Shown here: in pieces, positions 1 through 7,442 of the stretch | Numbering within the stretch: position 1 is the first letter of the stretch | Layout: each line of letters opens with the position of its first letter | Origin: Henriciella sp. | GTDB taxonomy: Bacteria > Pseudomonadota > Alphaproteobacteria > Caulobacterales > Hyphomonadaceae | DNA: 42,061 nucleotides | NCBI GenBank assembly: GCA_021776655.1 | Contig: JAJFFK010000046.1 | Coordinates: 1 to 42,061 of the forward strand | Direction: 5' to 3' | The notes under the pieces: generated by a model | What the model was told of the DNA's origin: nothing | What the model saw: the letters and a program-made list of their open reading frames with translations, nothing else | Database searches by the model: none | Made by a program: the position numbers and the translations under genes

Positions 1-64
1 TGGGTAAAAGCGGCTGAATGATCGACCATTCGAAATCAGTTAACTCATAACGACGACGGGTCAT
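1..64 (-). CDS. IS5-family transposase, N-terminal fragment (partial at window edge)
   Basis: Only the first 21 residues are visible, reading leftward from an ATG at 62-64. They begin MTRRRYELTDFEW and continue into a QPLLP motif, the characteristic opening of IS5-family (IS427-like) DDE transposases. An AGGAGG-type ribosome binding site lies a few bases upstream (about 71-78 on the complementary strand), which fixes the start. Whether the rest of the gene is intact cannot be judged from here. The family moves DNA by cut-and-paste using a DDE catalytic triad that would lie outside the window. Confidence 0.75.
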   Translation of the reverse strand, partial: MTRRRYELTDFEWSIIQPLLP

Positions 65-137
65 GATAAATCCTCCTCGAGAACAAGGAATCAGTATTCG
101 ACCGGTTTGGGAACCACGTTTATGAGTTTATGACCTA
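1..137 (-). mobile_element. End of an IS5-family insertion sequence (cut by window edge)
   Basis: The window opens inside an insertion sequence. The reverse strand holds the first codons of a transposase (1-64) with a strong ribosome binding site. Outside it is a non-coding stretch ending in an AT-rich tract (about 121-137), which resembles the terminal inverted repeat of IS427-group IS5 elements. The exact tip near 135-138 is inferred, because the other end and the target duplication are outside the window. The element lies against the 3' side of the AlpA-type gene, so it probably inserted into the edge of an older mobile region. Confidence 0.6.
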
Positions 138-203
138 GGCCGTGTCGTTTCTTGATTGCATAAGTGGTTTGCGAATAACGATTAGCTTCAGAGGCTGCAG
201 CGC

Positions 204-578
204 TCAGTCATGGGAACCGCGAAGGCGGACGTCTGGATGCGGCGCCAATTCGGCTGTTCCAGCTTCACAAGCCGCCCGTCTTTCATCGACCCACAGCAGC
301 ACCTCTTCTAGGGGCCATACAACGCATCGCGGCGTCAGATAAAAGCGCTTCGGAAACTCTCCGCGCTGCTCCAGTTCGTAAATCGTGGTGTCGGAGAGCG
401 GAACAAGACGTCGGAGTTCGGTTCGGCGGACTGTTTGGCGCTTCAGGATTTCCGGCGTGAGATCGCGTGAAAGCGCACTCCTGGACTTGCGTGTTCGTGC
501 TTGTGTTGGTGCAACCCGCAGCTCTTTGGCAAAACCTTGAAGCGCTTGTCGACCGCCATCCTTGAGTTGATGCGTCAT
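204..578 (-). CDS. AlpA-family DNA-binding regulator
   Basis: Encodes 124 residues. The second half carries an AlpA/MerR-like winged-helix segment: a basic stretch RRTELRRLVPLS, then TTIYELEQRGEFPKR, then a strand and WPLEEVLLWVDERRA. That arrangement is typical of prophage AlpA regulators and excisionase-like proteins, which bind DNA and often control integrase genes of integrated elements. The N-terminal 40 or so residues are basic and look unstructured. I chose the ATG at 578 because AGGA lies eight bases upstream; a TTG at 599 would add seven residues. No integrase is visible in the window. Its position beside an IS end and other accessory genes suggests it is left over from an integrated element. 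Target unknown. Confidence 0.72.
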   Translation of the reverse strand: MTHQLKDGGRQALQGFAKELRVAPTQARTRKSRSALSRDLTPEILKRQTVRRTELRRLVPLSDTTIYELEQRGEFPKRFYLTPRCVVWPLEEVLLWVDERRAACEAGTAELAPHPDVRLRGSHD

Positions 579-844
579 AGCGCCGATCCTTCCGTACAAT
601 GCCTGCCTATTAAGTTTCCGGTATTTTCCATCAGACTGCTAGCTTGGTTTCTCGTAAATCGTTACAACCCAGCCTAAGAATATCGAGCTGCTTGATTGAC
701 CAATATGACTCCAATGTCCAAACGTCGAAAGGGACACCCATCGGGTTCGGAGTATTCTACTGTGAAGCCTGCTCGTCAGTGGAGAAATAGCTTTGGGACC
801 ACACTTCTGCGGTTCAATAAGCCAGCGGAGTTCAGAGCTGAACA

Positions 845-1636
845 ATGACAAACTCCACTAATACCAGTTTTAAAATTGGCGGTGACCTTGAAGTGAACCG
901 ATTGGGATTTGGCGGCATGCGCTTGACCGATCAGCCTGGAAACTACGGTCCTTTTCCAAATTGGGAAGCAGGGTTGGAACTTCTGCGCACGGCAGTCATG
1001 AGCGGCGTGAACTTTTTTGATAGCGCACGCGCTTACGGGCCACTGACTGCAGATAAGATCATGGGGGAGGCGCTTGAAGGACTTGATGTCGTCATCGCCA
1101 CGAAAGGCGGCCTTGATAAACTATCAGCCCAAAGCATTTCTTTTGATGGATCACGCGATAAATTGTTGCGCGAAGTTGACGAGGCCCTGGTAAATCTGCG
1201 CCGCGACCAGATTGATCTTTTTCAGCTTCACCGCATCGATCCAGAGACGCCTCTTGAGGTTTCGGTTGCGGCTTTGGCGGAAGCGAGAGGGGATGGCCGT
1301 ATTCGACATATAGGTTTGTCAAAGGTTACACGTGAGCAGTTAGATCAAGCCTTAGCCATTGCCCCCATCGCTAGCGTCCAGAACCGTTTCAATATGGCGG
1401 AAACCGGAGACGGCGAACTTGTGGACTATACAGCCAAGAGGGGGATCGCCTTCATTCCTTATGGACCTCTTGGCGCCAATCCAATGCGGCAAGGCGCTAG
1501 GCTGAAACCGCGTGAGGCCTTAGCGTGGCTTCTGAAGCGTTCGTCAAACATCGTCGTCATTCCAGGAACGACGTCAATGAAACACATGTTGGAGAACGTC
1601 AGAGCCTGGGACTTGGTGAATTCCCGTGGGGAGTAA
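845..1636 (+). CDS. Aldo/keto reductase (short form)
   Basis: Encodes 263 residues of the aldo/keto reductase (beta/alpha)8 barrel family, NADPH-dependent reductases of carbonyl compounds. The four family catalytic residues are visible: Asp59 and Tyr64 in FFDSARAYG, Lys87 in ATKGG and His129 in QLHRID. The C-terminal NADPH-binding part (VVIPGTTSMKHMLENV) is present, followed by a slightly shortened tail; many relatives are 280-320 residues. The N-terminus NRLGFGGMRL is typical. It stands alone between an AlpA-type regulator and a radical SAM gene in a region with mobile-element features, so it is probably accessory cargo. Substrate cannot be predicted. The ATG at 845 has only a distant GGAG, so the start is reasonable but not certain. 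Confidence 0.88.
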   Translation: MTNSTNTSFKIGGDLEVNRLGFGGMRLTDQPGNYGPFPNWEAGLELLRTAVMSGVNFFDSARAYGPLTADKIMGEALEGLDVVIATKGGLDKLSAQSISFDGSRDKLLREVDEALVNLRRDQIDLFQLHRIDPETPLEVSVAALAEARGDGRIRHIGLSKVTREQLDQALAIAPIASVQNRFNMAETGDGELVDYTAKRGIAFIPYGPLGANPMRQGARLKPREALAWLLKRSSNIVVIPGTTSMKHMLENVRAWDLVNSRGE

Positions 1637-1690
1637 TGCAAATACTCGTTGACTGCGCGGCACGTTCGAGCGGCCTCACTAATCTAGCAT

Positions 1691-1753
1691 AATACTTCTC
1701 GACAAAACGAATGTATATAAAACTGAAAGAGTGAGAAGTATTGACAGTTTTGT
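1691..1753. repeat. Interleaved inverted repeats upstream of the radical SAM gene
   Basis: A perfect 10-base inverted repeat lies at 1691-1700 (AATACTTCTC) and 1733-1742 (GAGAAGTATT). A second pair interleaves with it: ACAAAAC at 1702-1708 and GTTTTGT at 1747-1753. The order arm A, arm B, A', B' could form a pseudoknot in RNA or act as paired binding sites in DNA. It lies about 40 bases before the radical SAM start, so a leader-RNA or operator role is possible. A recombination site is an alternative. No known motif was recognised. Confidence 0.5.
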
Positions 1754-1792
1754 ATTGTGATTTGAGGGTGCCGTAAATCAAAGGTGCCAGTA

Positions 1793-2533
1793 ATGATTCG
1801 AACTGCTCCAGATGATCTACCTGACGAGTTGAGAACTGTCGTTGACTATCGAAAGTCGGGGCTCAGCTTGAATCATGTCGTAGGATGCCCGCTTGATTGC
1901 GGATACTGCGTGCGTCATCTCTTTGATAATTTTGATATGAAGCGTCCGCATCGCATACTTGAAACGAAGGACGCTGTTGACGCTTTGATCAACCATTGGG
2001 CGTTTCAGCGTGACGTAACCCCCATCCAGATTTTTAATCGCGCGACCGACCCCTTCCTCCCAAACGTCAAGGACGAGCTATTCAAGACGCTGGAAATGCT
2101 GGATGGGCTTGAGCTCACGAACACGGTTCTGGTGATCACGAGATGGCGGGTCGAACGGGCTGACATAGAACGCTTAGAAGCGCTCCATCATCTGCGGCTG
2201 ACCATATTGGTGACCTGGTCGGGGATTGACGACAAGCAACTCGAACCTGTCGATAGTGCGATTGCGATCAAGTCACTGGAGGCGCTTCATACATTCGCCT
2301 CAAGGACTAAATCGGTTCTTTATTGGCGCCCCCTGATCGTCGGAGTCAACGATCATTCAAGTCTGATGCTGCATGCAGCGCTCACCGATTACGCGGCCAT
2401 CTATGAGCGCATTTATGGCGCCAAGGAACGGATCGAAATCCTTGCCCCATTTATGCTGGACGGGTTCCTAAACGGTGACGTGGCATTCAAGCGTGCACGC
2501 AAACAACTTCACCAAACCCAAAAGGAGGACTAA
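1793..2533 (+). CDS. Radical SAM protein (spore-photoproduct-lyase-like), probably short at the C-terminus
   Basis: Encodes 246 residues from the ATG at 1793, which has AAGG eight bases upstream; a GTG at 1784 is the alternative. Cys32, Cys36 and Cys39 (CPLDCGYC) form the CxxxCxxC motif that binds the SAM-reducing [4Fe-4S] cluster. The following barrel strands (PIQIFNRATDPFLP, TNTVLVITRWR, RLTILVTWSG) resemble the SPL/Elp3-like branch. No second cysteine cluster is present. Many relatives are longer. The last 20 or so residues turn abruptly charged (KRARKQLHQTQKED) and end three bases before the DUF736 gene, as if the original C-terminus had been replaced by the tail of another gene. That replacement is inferred. 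Function unknown. Confidence 0.75.
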   Translation: MIRTAPDDLPDELRTVVDYRKSGLSLNHVVGCPLDCGYCVRHLFDNFDMKRPHRILETKDAVDALINHWAFQRDVTPIQIFNRATDPFLPNVKDELFKTLEMLDGLELTNTVLVITRWRVERADIERLEALHHLRLTILVTWSGIDDKQLEPVDSAIAIKSLEALHTFASRTKSVLYWRPLIVGVNDHSSLMLHAALTDYAAIYERIYGAKERIEILAPFMLDGFLNGDVAFKRARKQLHQTQKED

Positions 2534-2536
2534 CCA

Positions 2537-2845
2537 ATGGCCACCATCGGCACATTTACAAAGACAGAAGACAGTTTTGTCGGCACCATCCGAACGATGA
2601 CAATCAATGTGAAAACCAAGATTGTTCCCAACAATGACAAGACCAAGGACAGCGCGCCGGACTATCGCGTCTATGCAGGTGGCGCCGAACTCGGTGCAGG
2701 CTGGATGGAAGAGAGCAAGGAGGACGGAAAACCGTATCTCGCTCTGAAGCTCGATGATCCTGCGTTTGGTGGTCCTATGCGGGCTGCATTGTTCGAGAAT
2801 GTGGAGGAGGGGACCGGTGTTATGGTGTGGAATCGAGAGCGGTAA
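2537..2845 (+). CDS. DUF736 family protein
   Basis: Encodes 102 residues matching the DUF736 family: an opening MATIGTFTK, a central DYRVYAGGAELGAGW motif, then PYLALKLDDPAFGGP and a closing hydrophobic strand (ALFENVEEG). These small soluble proteins have no established biochemical role but are very common on alphaproteobacterial plasmids and integrative conjugative elements. A strong AAGGAGG site (2522-2528) sits inside the end of the radical SAM gene and sets the start. The gene is therefore translationally linked to its upstream neighbour. Its presence is the best single hint that 1-5069 derives from a conjugative or integrative element. No transfer or replication genes are seen nearby, so this looks like a remnant. 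Confidence 0.88.
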   Translation: MATIGTFTKTEDSFVGTIRTMTINVKTKIVPNNDKTKDSAPDYRVYAGGAELGAGWMEESKEDGKPYLALKLDDPAFGGPMRAALFENVEEGTGVMVWNRER

Positions 2846-2942
2846 TTTAGCTTTTCAAAATCATGTTTGTTGCAATGTCATTGTTTTTGAACGTGTTTTC
2901 AGAGTGGGTGCACTTTCGTGAACTGACCAAATCACATATTAA

Positions 2943-2986
2943 TTGACTTGTAATGCTAATTGCACTACATAGGATATCGAAAGGAG
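2943..2986 (+). promoter_or_regulatory. Sigma-70-type promoter and ribosome binding site of the toxin-antitoxin operon
   Basis: TTGACT at 2943-2948 and TACATA at 2966-2971 are separated by exactly 17 bases, a near-consensus -35/-10 pair. GGAG at 2983-2986 precedes the antitoxin ATG at 2993. The AT-rich spacer may hold the autoregulatory operator usual for this family, but no clear dyad was identified. The promoter's position argues against starting the antitoxin gene further upstream. Confidence 0.7.
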
Positions 2987-2992
2987 CCCGTC

Positions 2993-3301
2993 ATGTTGAA
3001 TTTTCAAGTCAGTGAATTGGACGCTGAAAAACAAACGCGCACAACTCAGGTTCGTCACGGTGATAGCCTTGGTGACCTTATTTCGCGCGCTGCGACCGCA
3101 CTTGCTGTCGATAAGTCAGTCTTCTTGCGTGCGGCCATTGCTAAGGAAGCTGAACGCGTACTTGAGGCCGGATCACGGCACGTCTTGACGGCTGAAGATG
3201 CGGCGCAGTTTGCCGCTGTTCTTGATACGCCGCCGGAGCCGACGCCGCGTGCATTAGCTGCGGCCAAGGCATATCGTGGTCGTGTCGTGCATGCCGACTG
3301 A
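2993..3301 (+). CDS. DUF1778 (TacA-like) antitoxin
   Basis: Encodes 102 residues. The middle and C-terminal parts (DKSVFLRAAIAKEAERVL, then LTAEDAAQFAAVLDTPPEPTP) match the DUF1778/TacA antitoxins of GNAT toxin systems. These have a ribbon-helix-helix DNA-binding N-terminus that represses the operon and a C-terminus that wraps the acetyltransferase toxin. The N-terminus here is longer than in short TacA proteins and less clearly ribbon-helix-helix. The start at 2993 follows a GGAG site and a well-placed promoter. The stop codon overlaps the toxin start by 11 bases, the usual coupled arrangement. Identification is from family resemblance; operator binding is expected, not shown. Confidence 0.85.
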   Translation: MLNFQVSELDAEKQTRTTQVRHGDSLGDLISRAATALAVDKSVFLRAAIAKEAERVLEAGSRHVLTAEDAAQFAAVLDTPPEPTPRALAAAKAYRGRVVHAD

Positions 3302-3851
3302 GGGCTGCGACCTTCGAATAGAGCATTTTGACCCGGCGCGCCATGAGCGAGCCGGGTTTTCATGCGGTGTAGAACGCCTCGATAATTACTTGAAGCTGAA
3401 TGCAAAAAAGCAACAGAAAGACGACATGACCCGCGTCTATGTCGCGCTGGAAGATGGCAAAGCGGAAGTTCTCGGTTACTACGCGATAAATCTAGGCATG
3501 ATGAATGTTGATGAACTGCCAAAACGCCCTCGCGGCACCCCAGATCATGGTGAAATACCGATCCTGTTTCTCGGCCAAGTTGCTGTCAATGAAGCTGCTC
3601 AAGGTTCTGGTATTGGCGCGATCTTGATGCAGCACGTGTTTGAGAAAACTAGCCTTATCGCAGATGAGGTAGGGTGCCATGCCATCGTTCTTGATGTCAT
3701 GTCAGATGGTGGAGAAGAGGCGTTTCAGCGACGGCAGACCTGGTACACAGAATTTGGTTTTCAGTCATTTGTAAGTAATCCAGCAAGAATGTTCATGGTG
3801 ATGAAACAGGTTCGCGCCTTAGTCACCAAGGAAAATGCCACGGCGACATAA
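3291..3851 (+). CDS. GNAT-type acetyltransferase toxin (TacT-like)
   Basis: Encodes 186 residues of the GCN5-related N-acetyltransferase fold. Motif A (FLGQVAVNEAAQGSGIGAILM) carries the QGSGIG acetyl-CoA pyrophosphate loop, and WYTEFGFQSF supplies the C-terminal tyrosine region. The opening (DPARHERAGFSCGVERLDNYLK) is characteristic of TacT/AtaT-type toxins, which acetylate the amino group of aminoacyl-tRNAs and block translation. The ATG at 3291 overlaps the antitoxin stop codon; an upstream GTG at 3276 is less likely. The pair forms a complete type II module and probably helps stabilise the surrounding mobile DNA. tRNA specificity cannot be read from the sequence. No frameshift or missing motif was seen. 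Confidence 0.88.
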   Translation: MPTEGCDLRIEHFDPARHERAGFSCGVERLDNYLKLNAKKQQKDDMTRVYVALEDGKAEVLGYYAINLGMMNVDELPKRPRGTPDHGEIPILFLGQVAVNEAAQGSGIGAILMQHVFEKTSLIADEVGCHAIVLDVMSDGGEEAFQRRQTWYTEFGFQSFVSNPARMFMVMKQVRALVTKENATAT

Positions 3852-3968
3852 AGGGTAACGCTTGGGCGCTCAAACCAACTGCACCATGCCACTATTGGCG
3901 CCAGTGTGGGAAGGGGCAGTCGCCCGGTGTTGGCGTTTTGGCGAATTTTTGCTGGAGTACCGTTTCTG

Positions 3969-4025
3969 TCATTGTTACAAAACCTCGGACAAAACCCATT
4001 TTTGTCCGAGGTTTTGTAACAATGA
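3969..4025. repeat. Perfect 26-base inverted repeat with 5-base loop
   Basis: Arms at 3969-3994 and 4000-4025 are exact reverse complements around the loop CCCAT. The right arm reads TTTTGTCCGAGG then TTTTGTAACA. It sits in the 328-base gap between the toxin gene and the phosphatase gene, with no T-run suggesting an ordinary terminator. The core CGANNTTTT is shared with the second palindrome nearby, so both may be sites for one DNA-binding or recombining protein. ORFs crossing it on the minus strand are unlikely to be real. Confidence 0.85.
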
Positions 4026-4033
4026 ATGAGGCG

Positions 4034-4071
4034 CGAACTTTTAATAAGGCCATCCCCTTATTAAAAGTTCG
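4034..4071. repeat. Perfect 16-base inverted repeat with 6-base loop
   Basis: Arms at 4034-4049 (CGAACTTTTAATAAGG) and 4056-4071 are exact reverse complements around CCATCC. The repeat starts only eight bases after the previous palindrome and shares its CGANNTTTT core. A weaker dyad (TCGTT and AACGA, about 4100-4120) follows. The cluster resembles paired half-sites for a site-specific recombinase or partition/regulatory protein, but no matching protein gene is in view. Confidence 0.82.
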
Positions 4072-4179
4072 AACCATGGCCTTGGCGAATAAGTATTGTA
4101 TCGTTTTCGCACTGTAACGAACAACAAGTACCGCGGTTGAAAAAAAAGGGCCGTTCAGCTTGTTCAATTGAGATGACCA

Positions 4180-4659
4180 ATGCTCGAACTTTACGAAAGA
4201 ATTCATGTCACAGGCATGCTCATGGGATGCCCTCGGACCCATTGTGATGCCGATTGGGCGGTGGTCCATGCGTGCAAGCATCCATGTCATCAAGAGGCCG
4301 TCGGCTATACGGGCAATCTCGACAAACAGCACCCGAACTATCTGGTGCTCGAACGCGGAAGCAATCTTTATCTCAATATGATCGATCCGCCGGTCCCGTT
4401 ATTCCCGTCCGAGTTATTCAGCGCCGCAATGGAATTTGCTGACAAGCATTGGACTGCCGGACGCAACGTCCTGTTTCACTGCAATCAGGGGCGCTCGCGT
4501 GCGCCAAGTCTTGCATTGCTGTTCGCAGCAACGAGGAGAGGATTTATTGCCTCAGAATCCTACGAAAAAGCCAGAGCGGAATTTGAACGAGGCTATGGGC
4601 ATTATGCGCCGGGCCGCGGTATTGAGACATTCCTGCTGGAGAATTGGAGCAAGATTTGA
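4180..4659 (+). CDS. Dual-specificity/tyrosine phosphatase-like protein
   Basis: Encodes 159 residues with the cysteine-phosphatase P-loop HCNQGRSR (His100, Cys101, Arg107; HCx5R), followed by APSLALLF as in dual-specificity phosphatases. Asp69 in NMIDPP is a good candidate for the general acid. The family uses the cysteine to form a phospho-enzyme and acts on phosphotyrosine, phosphoserine/threonine or other phosphoesters. A Cys/His-containing stretch (GCPRTHCDADW... HACKHPC) precedes the catalytic part and is unusual. Similar small phosphatases occur in phage and mobile DNA, which fits the neighbourhood. It begins shortly after the palindrome cluster and has no partner gene, so substrate and role are unknown. 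Confidence 0.75.
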   Translation: MLELYERIHVTGMLMGCPRTHCDADWAVVHACKHPCHQEAVGYTGNLDKQHPNYLVLERGSNLYLNMIDPPVPLFPSELFSAAMEFADKHWTAGRNVLFHCNQGRSRAPSLALLFAATRRGFIASESYEKARAEFERGYGHYAPGRGIETFLLENWSKI

Positions 4660-5069
4660 ATTACCGGCGTTTGGTGGGCGACCTTGGAGCCAAAAGTTTG
4701 TTCGCCACGATTGCAAATGCTCAGGACTGCAGAAACTCCCTTTTCGTGCTACTCGCTGCGGTGAAAAGGTTCCGAAGTGCATTTCTGAAGTCTGTAAGAC
4801 CGGTTCGAATTATTGGACGCAAGTATGAATTTATGAGTCTTTGTCGGAGCTTGTTGCCAAGCAGATGATATTGCGCCAACGTCTATGCGTTACAGTAGTT
4901 CATCGAAATTGTGGCAACGTCTTCTTAATCCGTGCATTGATCATTAGAATCCTAGCATGCAGAAACGCGCGGTGAACATGACGGTATTTTATCCACAGAA
5001 AACTTCAGAGCATTGAAATTTATGAAACAATTCAGCTCTTTCATCATCGAGTGGGAATAGCGCGGCTGG
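4660..5069. other. Gap without a supported gene at the island/core junction
   Basis: This 410-base stretch separates the phosphatase gene from egtD. Short open frames here (for example 4644-4868) overlap the phosphatase end, lack ribosome binding sites and resemble nothing I know. One exact DnaA-box sequence TTATCCACA lies at 4989-4997, but alone it is not an origin. The base composition is more AT-rich than the egt genes that follow, so the junction between accessory and core DNA probably lies here. No attachment repeat or tRNA edge was found. Confidence 0.4.
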
Positions 5070-6014
5070 CTAATTTGCTTTCAGCAGGGCGACCGCGAAC
5101 AGGTTGTCGGGATCGTTGAAGGTCTCCTGCACAGTCCAGCCTGATGTCAGACAGGCCTGCTCAATTGATATCTGAGTGAACTTGCGGGAGTTTTCCGTGT
5201 GGATGGTTTCGCCCACGTCGAAATTGAAAACCTGGCCATTCATTCGAACGCTCTGGCGACATTGACTGACCAGGTGCATTTCAATGCGTGAGAACGCTTC
5301 GTTCCAGATCGCCTGATGTTTGAACCGTGTAACGTCGAAATCTGTTCCCAACTCGCGATTGGCCCTGACCAGGAGATTGAGGTTGAACGCGGCTGTCACG
5401 CCCTGCGCATCATCATAAGCGGGGATCAAAATGTCTGCCGACTTATGCAAATCATAGCCGAGGATAAAATGGCCACTCGCGCCGAGAAGTTGCCGGGCAG
5501 AGTTTAGAAAGTGCTGAATTTCGACGTCCGACAGGTTGCCGATGGTCGACCCGGGAAAGAAGCCTGTTCGGCTTGCATGTTCCGGCAGCGCGGGCAGGGT
5601 GATATCGGCGAGGAAATTTGCCACGACAGGCTGGATCGCAAAATCGCGATAGGTTTGGCGCAGGTCGTCTGCAGTCTGTATCAGGAATTCAGCCGAGACA
5701 TCTATCGGGACATAGGTTGCCAGCCGATCAGCCGCATCCAACAGAATTCGGGTTTTGATCGAGGCCCCCGCGCCATACTCGATCAGCGCGGCCTGCGGAC
5801 CAATAGCTGACATGATGCGATCTGCATGCGCGGCCAGGATCTTGGTCTCAGTGCGGGTGGGATAATATTCTGGCAGCTCGGTTATCGCTTCAAATAGCTC
5901 CGATCCGCGTTGATCATATAGCCATTGGCACGGCAGGCTTTTGGGCATGCTGGACAAACCATCAATCAGATCCCGCGCAAACGGGCAGGCTTGTACATTC
6001 GTCTTGGTCAGCAT
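5070..6014 (-). CDS. egtD: L-histidine N-alpha-methyltransferase EgtD
   Basis: Encodes 314 residues, close to the usual EgtD length (about 320). EgtD trimethylates the amino group of histidine with three SAM molecules to make hercynine, the first step of ergothioneine synthesis in the cytosol. Visible family features are CQWLYDQRGSELFEAITELPEYYPTR near the N-terminus (in the 30-54 range), the SAM loop EYGAGASIKT (about 79-88), and FFPGSTIGNL, followed by LGYDLHK. It lies 15 bases downstream of egtB, so the two form an egtB-egtD operon transcribed leftward. The C-terminal domain (FNDPDNLFAVALL) is intact. Assignment is firm by motif and context. Confidence 0.95.
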   Translation of the reverse strand: MLTKTNVQACPFARDLIDGLSSMPKSLPCQWLYDQRGSELFEAITELPEYYPTRTETKILAAHADRIMSAIGPQAALIEYGAGASIKTRILLDAADRLATYVPIDVSAEFLIQTADDLRQTYRDFAIQPVVANFLADITLPALPEHASRTGFFPGSTIGNLSDVEIQHFLNSARQLLGASGHFILGYDLHKSADILIPAYDDAQGVTAAFNLNLLVRANRELGTDFDVTRFKHQAIWNEAFSRIEMHLVSQCRQSVRMNGQVFNFDVGETIHTENSRKFTQISIEQACLTSGWTVQETFNDPDNLFAVALLKAN

Positions 6015-6029
6015 TTGGGAAACCTTCGG

Positions 6030-7319
6030 TTAGATGTCTTTTGCCAAACGTAAACCAGCATACTGCCACCTTTTGTCAGGATCAAAAAAGTTTCGATAGG
6101 TCGGCCGGATATGATTAGCTGGCGTCACGCAAGAGCCGCCACGAAGCACCATCTGCCCGTTCATGAATTTGCCATTATATTCACCGACCGCGCCGTTTGC
6201 AGGCTTGAAACCGGGATAAGGGACAAACGGGCTGGCCGTCCACTCCCAGACATCGCCGAACAGACCGGCAGGCTGCGCCATGTCATTCTGAGTTTGGGGG
6301 ATCGGCCGCAAATGCCCAGACGACTGAAGATTGCCCTGCAAGGGATGGCGTCTGGCCACGCGTTCCCACTCGGACTCCAGCGGCAGGCGCGCGCCAATCC
6401 AACTGGCATAGGCGTCGGCTTCATAGAAACTGATATGGCAAACCGGCGCCGCCATATTGACGGGTTGAGCGCCGTGCAGCGTCATCGTCGACCAGACATG
6501 ATCTTCGTAAAACCAATATAAGGGAGACTCCCAGCCTTCTGCCTGGGCGGCGGCGAAACCGTTTGAGAGCCAATGGCGCGGCGTTCTGTATCCACCATCC
6601 GTCATGAAATTGAGCCATTCGCCATTGGTGACAGCCCGGTTGGCAAGCGCGAACGGGCGCAGCAAGACGGTATGCGCAGGGCCTTCGCAATCGAATGTGA
6701 AGTCAGGCCCGCTATGGCCAAGCGTAAACTCTCCTCCGCCATATTGGAGCCAGTTAAGGGCAACGGCTTTTGACGGCGTCTCGCCTTGCGGGGGTGATGC
6801 GCGATAACTTGGCCGTAAAGGGTTCTGCGCAAACAAGTGCAGGATATCGGTGAGTAACAGCTCTTGATGCTGCTGCTCATGCGCAAAACCGAGGTTTACC
6901 AAGTCATCAAGTTCAGGATGCCCGGCGGCCAATATCTCAGACATCAGACCGTCAACATGGGATCTGTAATCCAGCACAGTCTCTAATGATGGGCGGGTGA
7001 GGAGGCCACGTTTTGGCCGCGAGTGGCGCGCGCCGACAGCATCATAATACGAGTTGAACAGGAAACTGAAATCGGCATGAAAGCGGCAATCATCGCCAAG
7101 GATTGGCGCGGCGACAAATTCTTCAAAAAACCAGCTTGTATGCGCAAGATGCCATTTGGTTGGACTGGCATCCGCCATTGATTGAGCCGTGGCGTCAGCG
7201 TCAGACAAGCCGGCAGCCAGGGCATCTGTCTGGCCCCGAATCGCGTGGTACGCTTCCAGATATGCGGCGCGATCACTGGCGATGTTGAAGGTTGAAGCGT
7301 CGGTGCGCGTGTCGCTCAT
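6030..7319 (-). CDS. egtB: Ergothioneine sulfoxide synthase EgtB
   Basis: Encodes 429 residues from the ATG at 7319, chosen because GAGG lies six bases upstream; an open frame extends to 7403 but lacks a comparable site. EgtB is a non-haem iron enzyme that joins hercynine to a thiol donor (gamma-glutamylcysteine or cysteine, depending on subtype) and makes a sulfoxide. The N-terminal DinB-like domain has [13 protein letters not shown] (His57 and His60) and HEQQHQELL (His147, His151), supplying the expected iron ligands. The C-terminal formylglycine-enzyme-like domain shows [11 protein letters not shown] and LRGGSC. Thiol preference cannot be told by eye. egtD follows closely; no egtC or egtE is in the window. 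Confidence 0.95.
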   Translation of the reverse strand: MSDTRTDASTFNIASDRAAYLEAYHAIRGQTDALAAGLSDADATAQSMADASPTKWHLAHTSWFFEEFVAAPILGDDCRFHADFSFLFNSYYDAVGARHSRPKRGLLTRPSLETVLDYRSHVDGLMSEILAAGHPELDDLVNLGFAHEQQHQELLLTDILHLFAQNPLRPSYRASPPQGETPSKAVALNWLQYGGGEFTLGHSGPDFTFDCEGPAHTVLLRPFALANRAVTNGEWLNFMTDGGYRTPRHWLSNGFAAAQAEGWESPLYWFYEDHVWSTMTLHGAQPVNMAAPVCHISFYEADAYASWIGARLPLESEWERVARRHPLQGNLQSSGHLRPIPQTQNDMAQPAGLFGDVWEWTASPFVPYPGFKPANGAVGEYNGKFMNGQMVLRGGSCVTPANHIRPTYRNFFDPDKRWQYAGLRLAKDI

Positions 7320-7442
7320 CAAAGGCCTCATAATGACGGGCGAAGATCGGGTCCGCCGGTTTGGGTTCATTATATAGGCAAGCGGCGTTGAGTTTGAACC
7401 CATAGGCGCAAAATTATCGAAGCTGGACTGGATTATGCCATG

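Noticed and set aside
639-851. 70-codon minus-strand frame upstream of the aldo/keto reductase
   Set aside because: No family resemblance or start signal, and it overlaps the reductase start.
3892-4332. 146-codon minus-strand frame across the palindromes
   Set aside because: It runs through both perfect inverted repeats and into the phosphatase gene, has no ribosome binding site and matches no family I know.
4436-4868. Two overlapping plus-strand frames after the phosphatase
   Set aside because: Both start inside the phosphatase gene in other frames and have arginine/serine-rich, unfamiliar translations.
4989-4997. Exact DnaA box TTATCCACA
   Set aside because: A single 9-base match without clustered boxes, AT-rich unwinding region or replication genes is not evidence of an origin.
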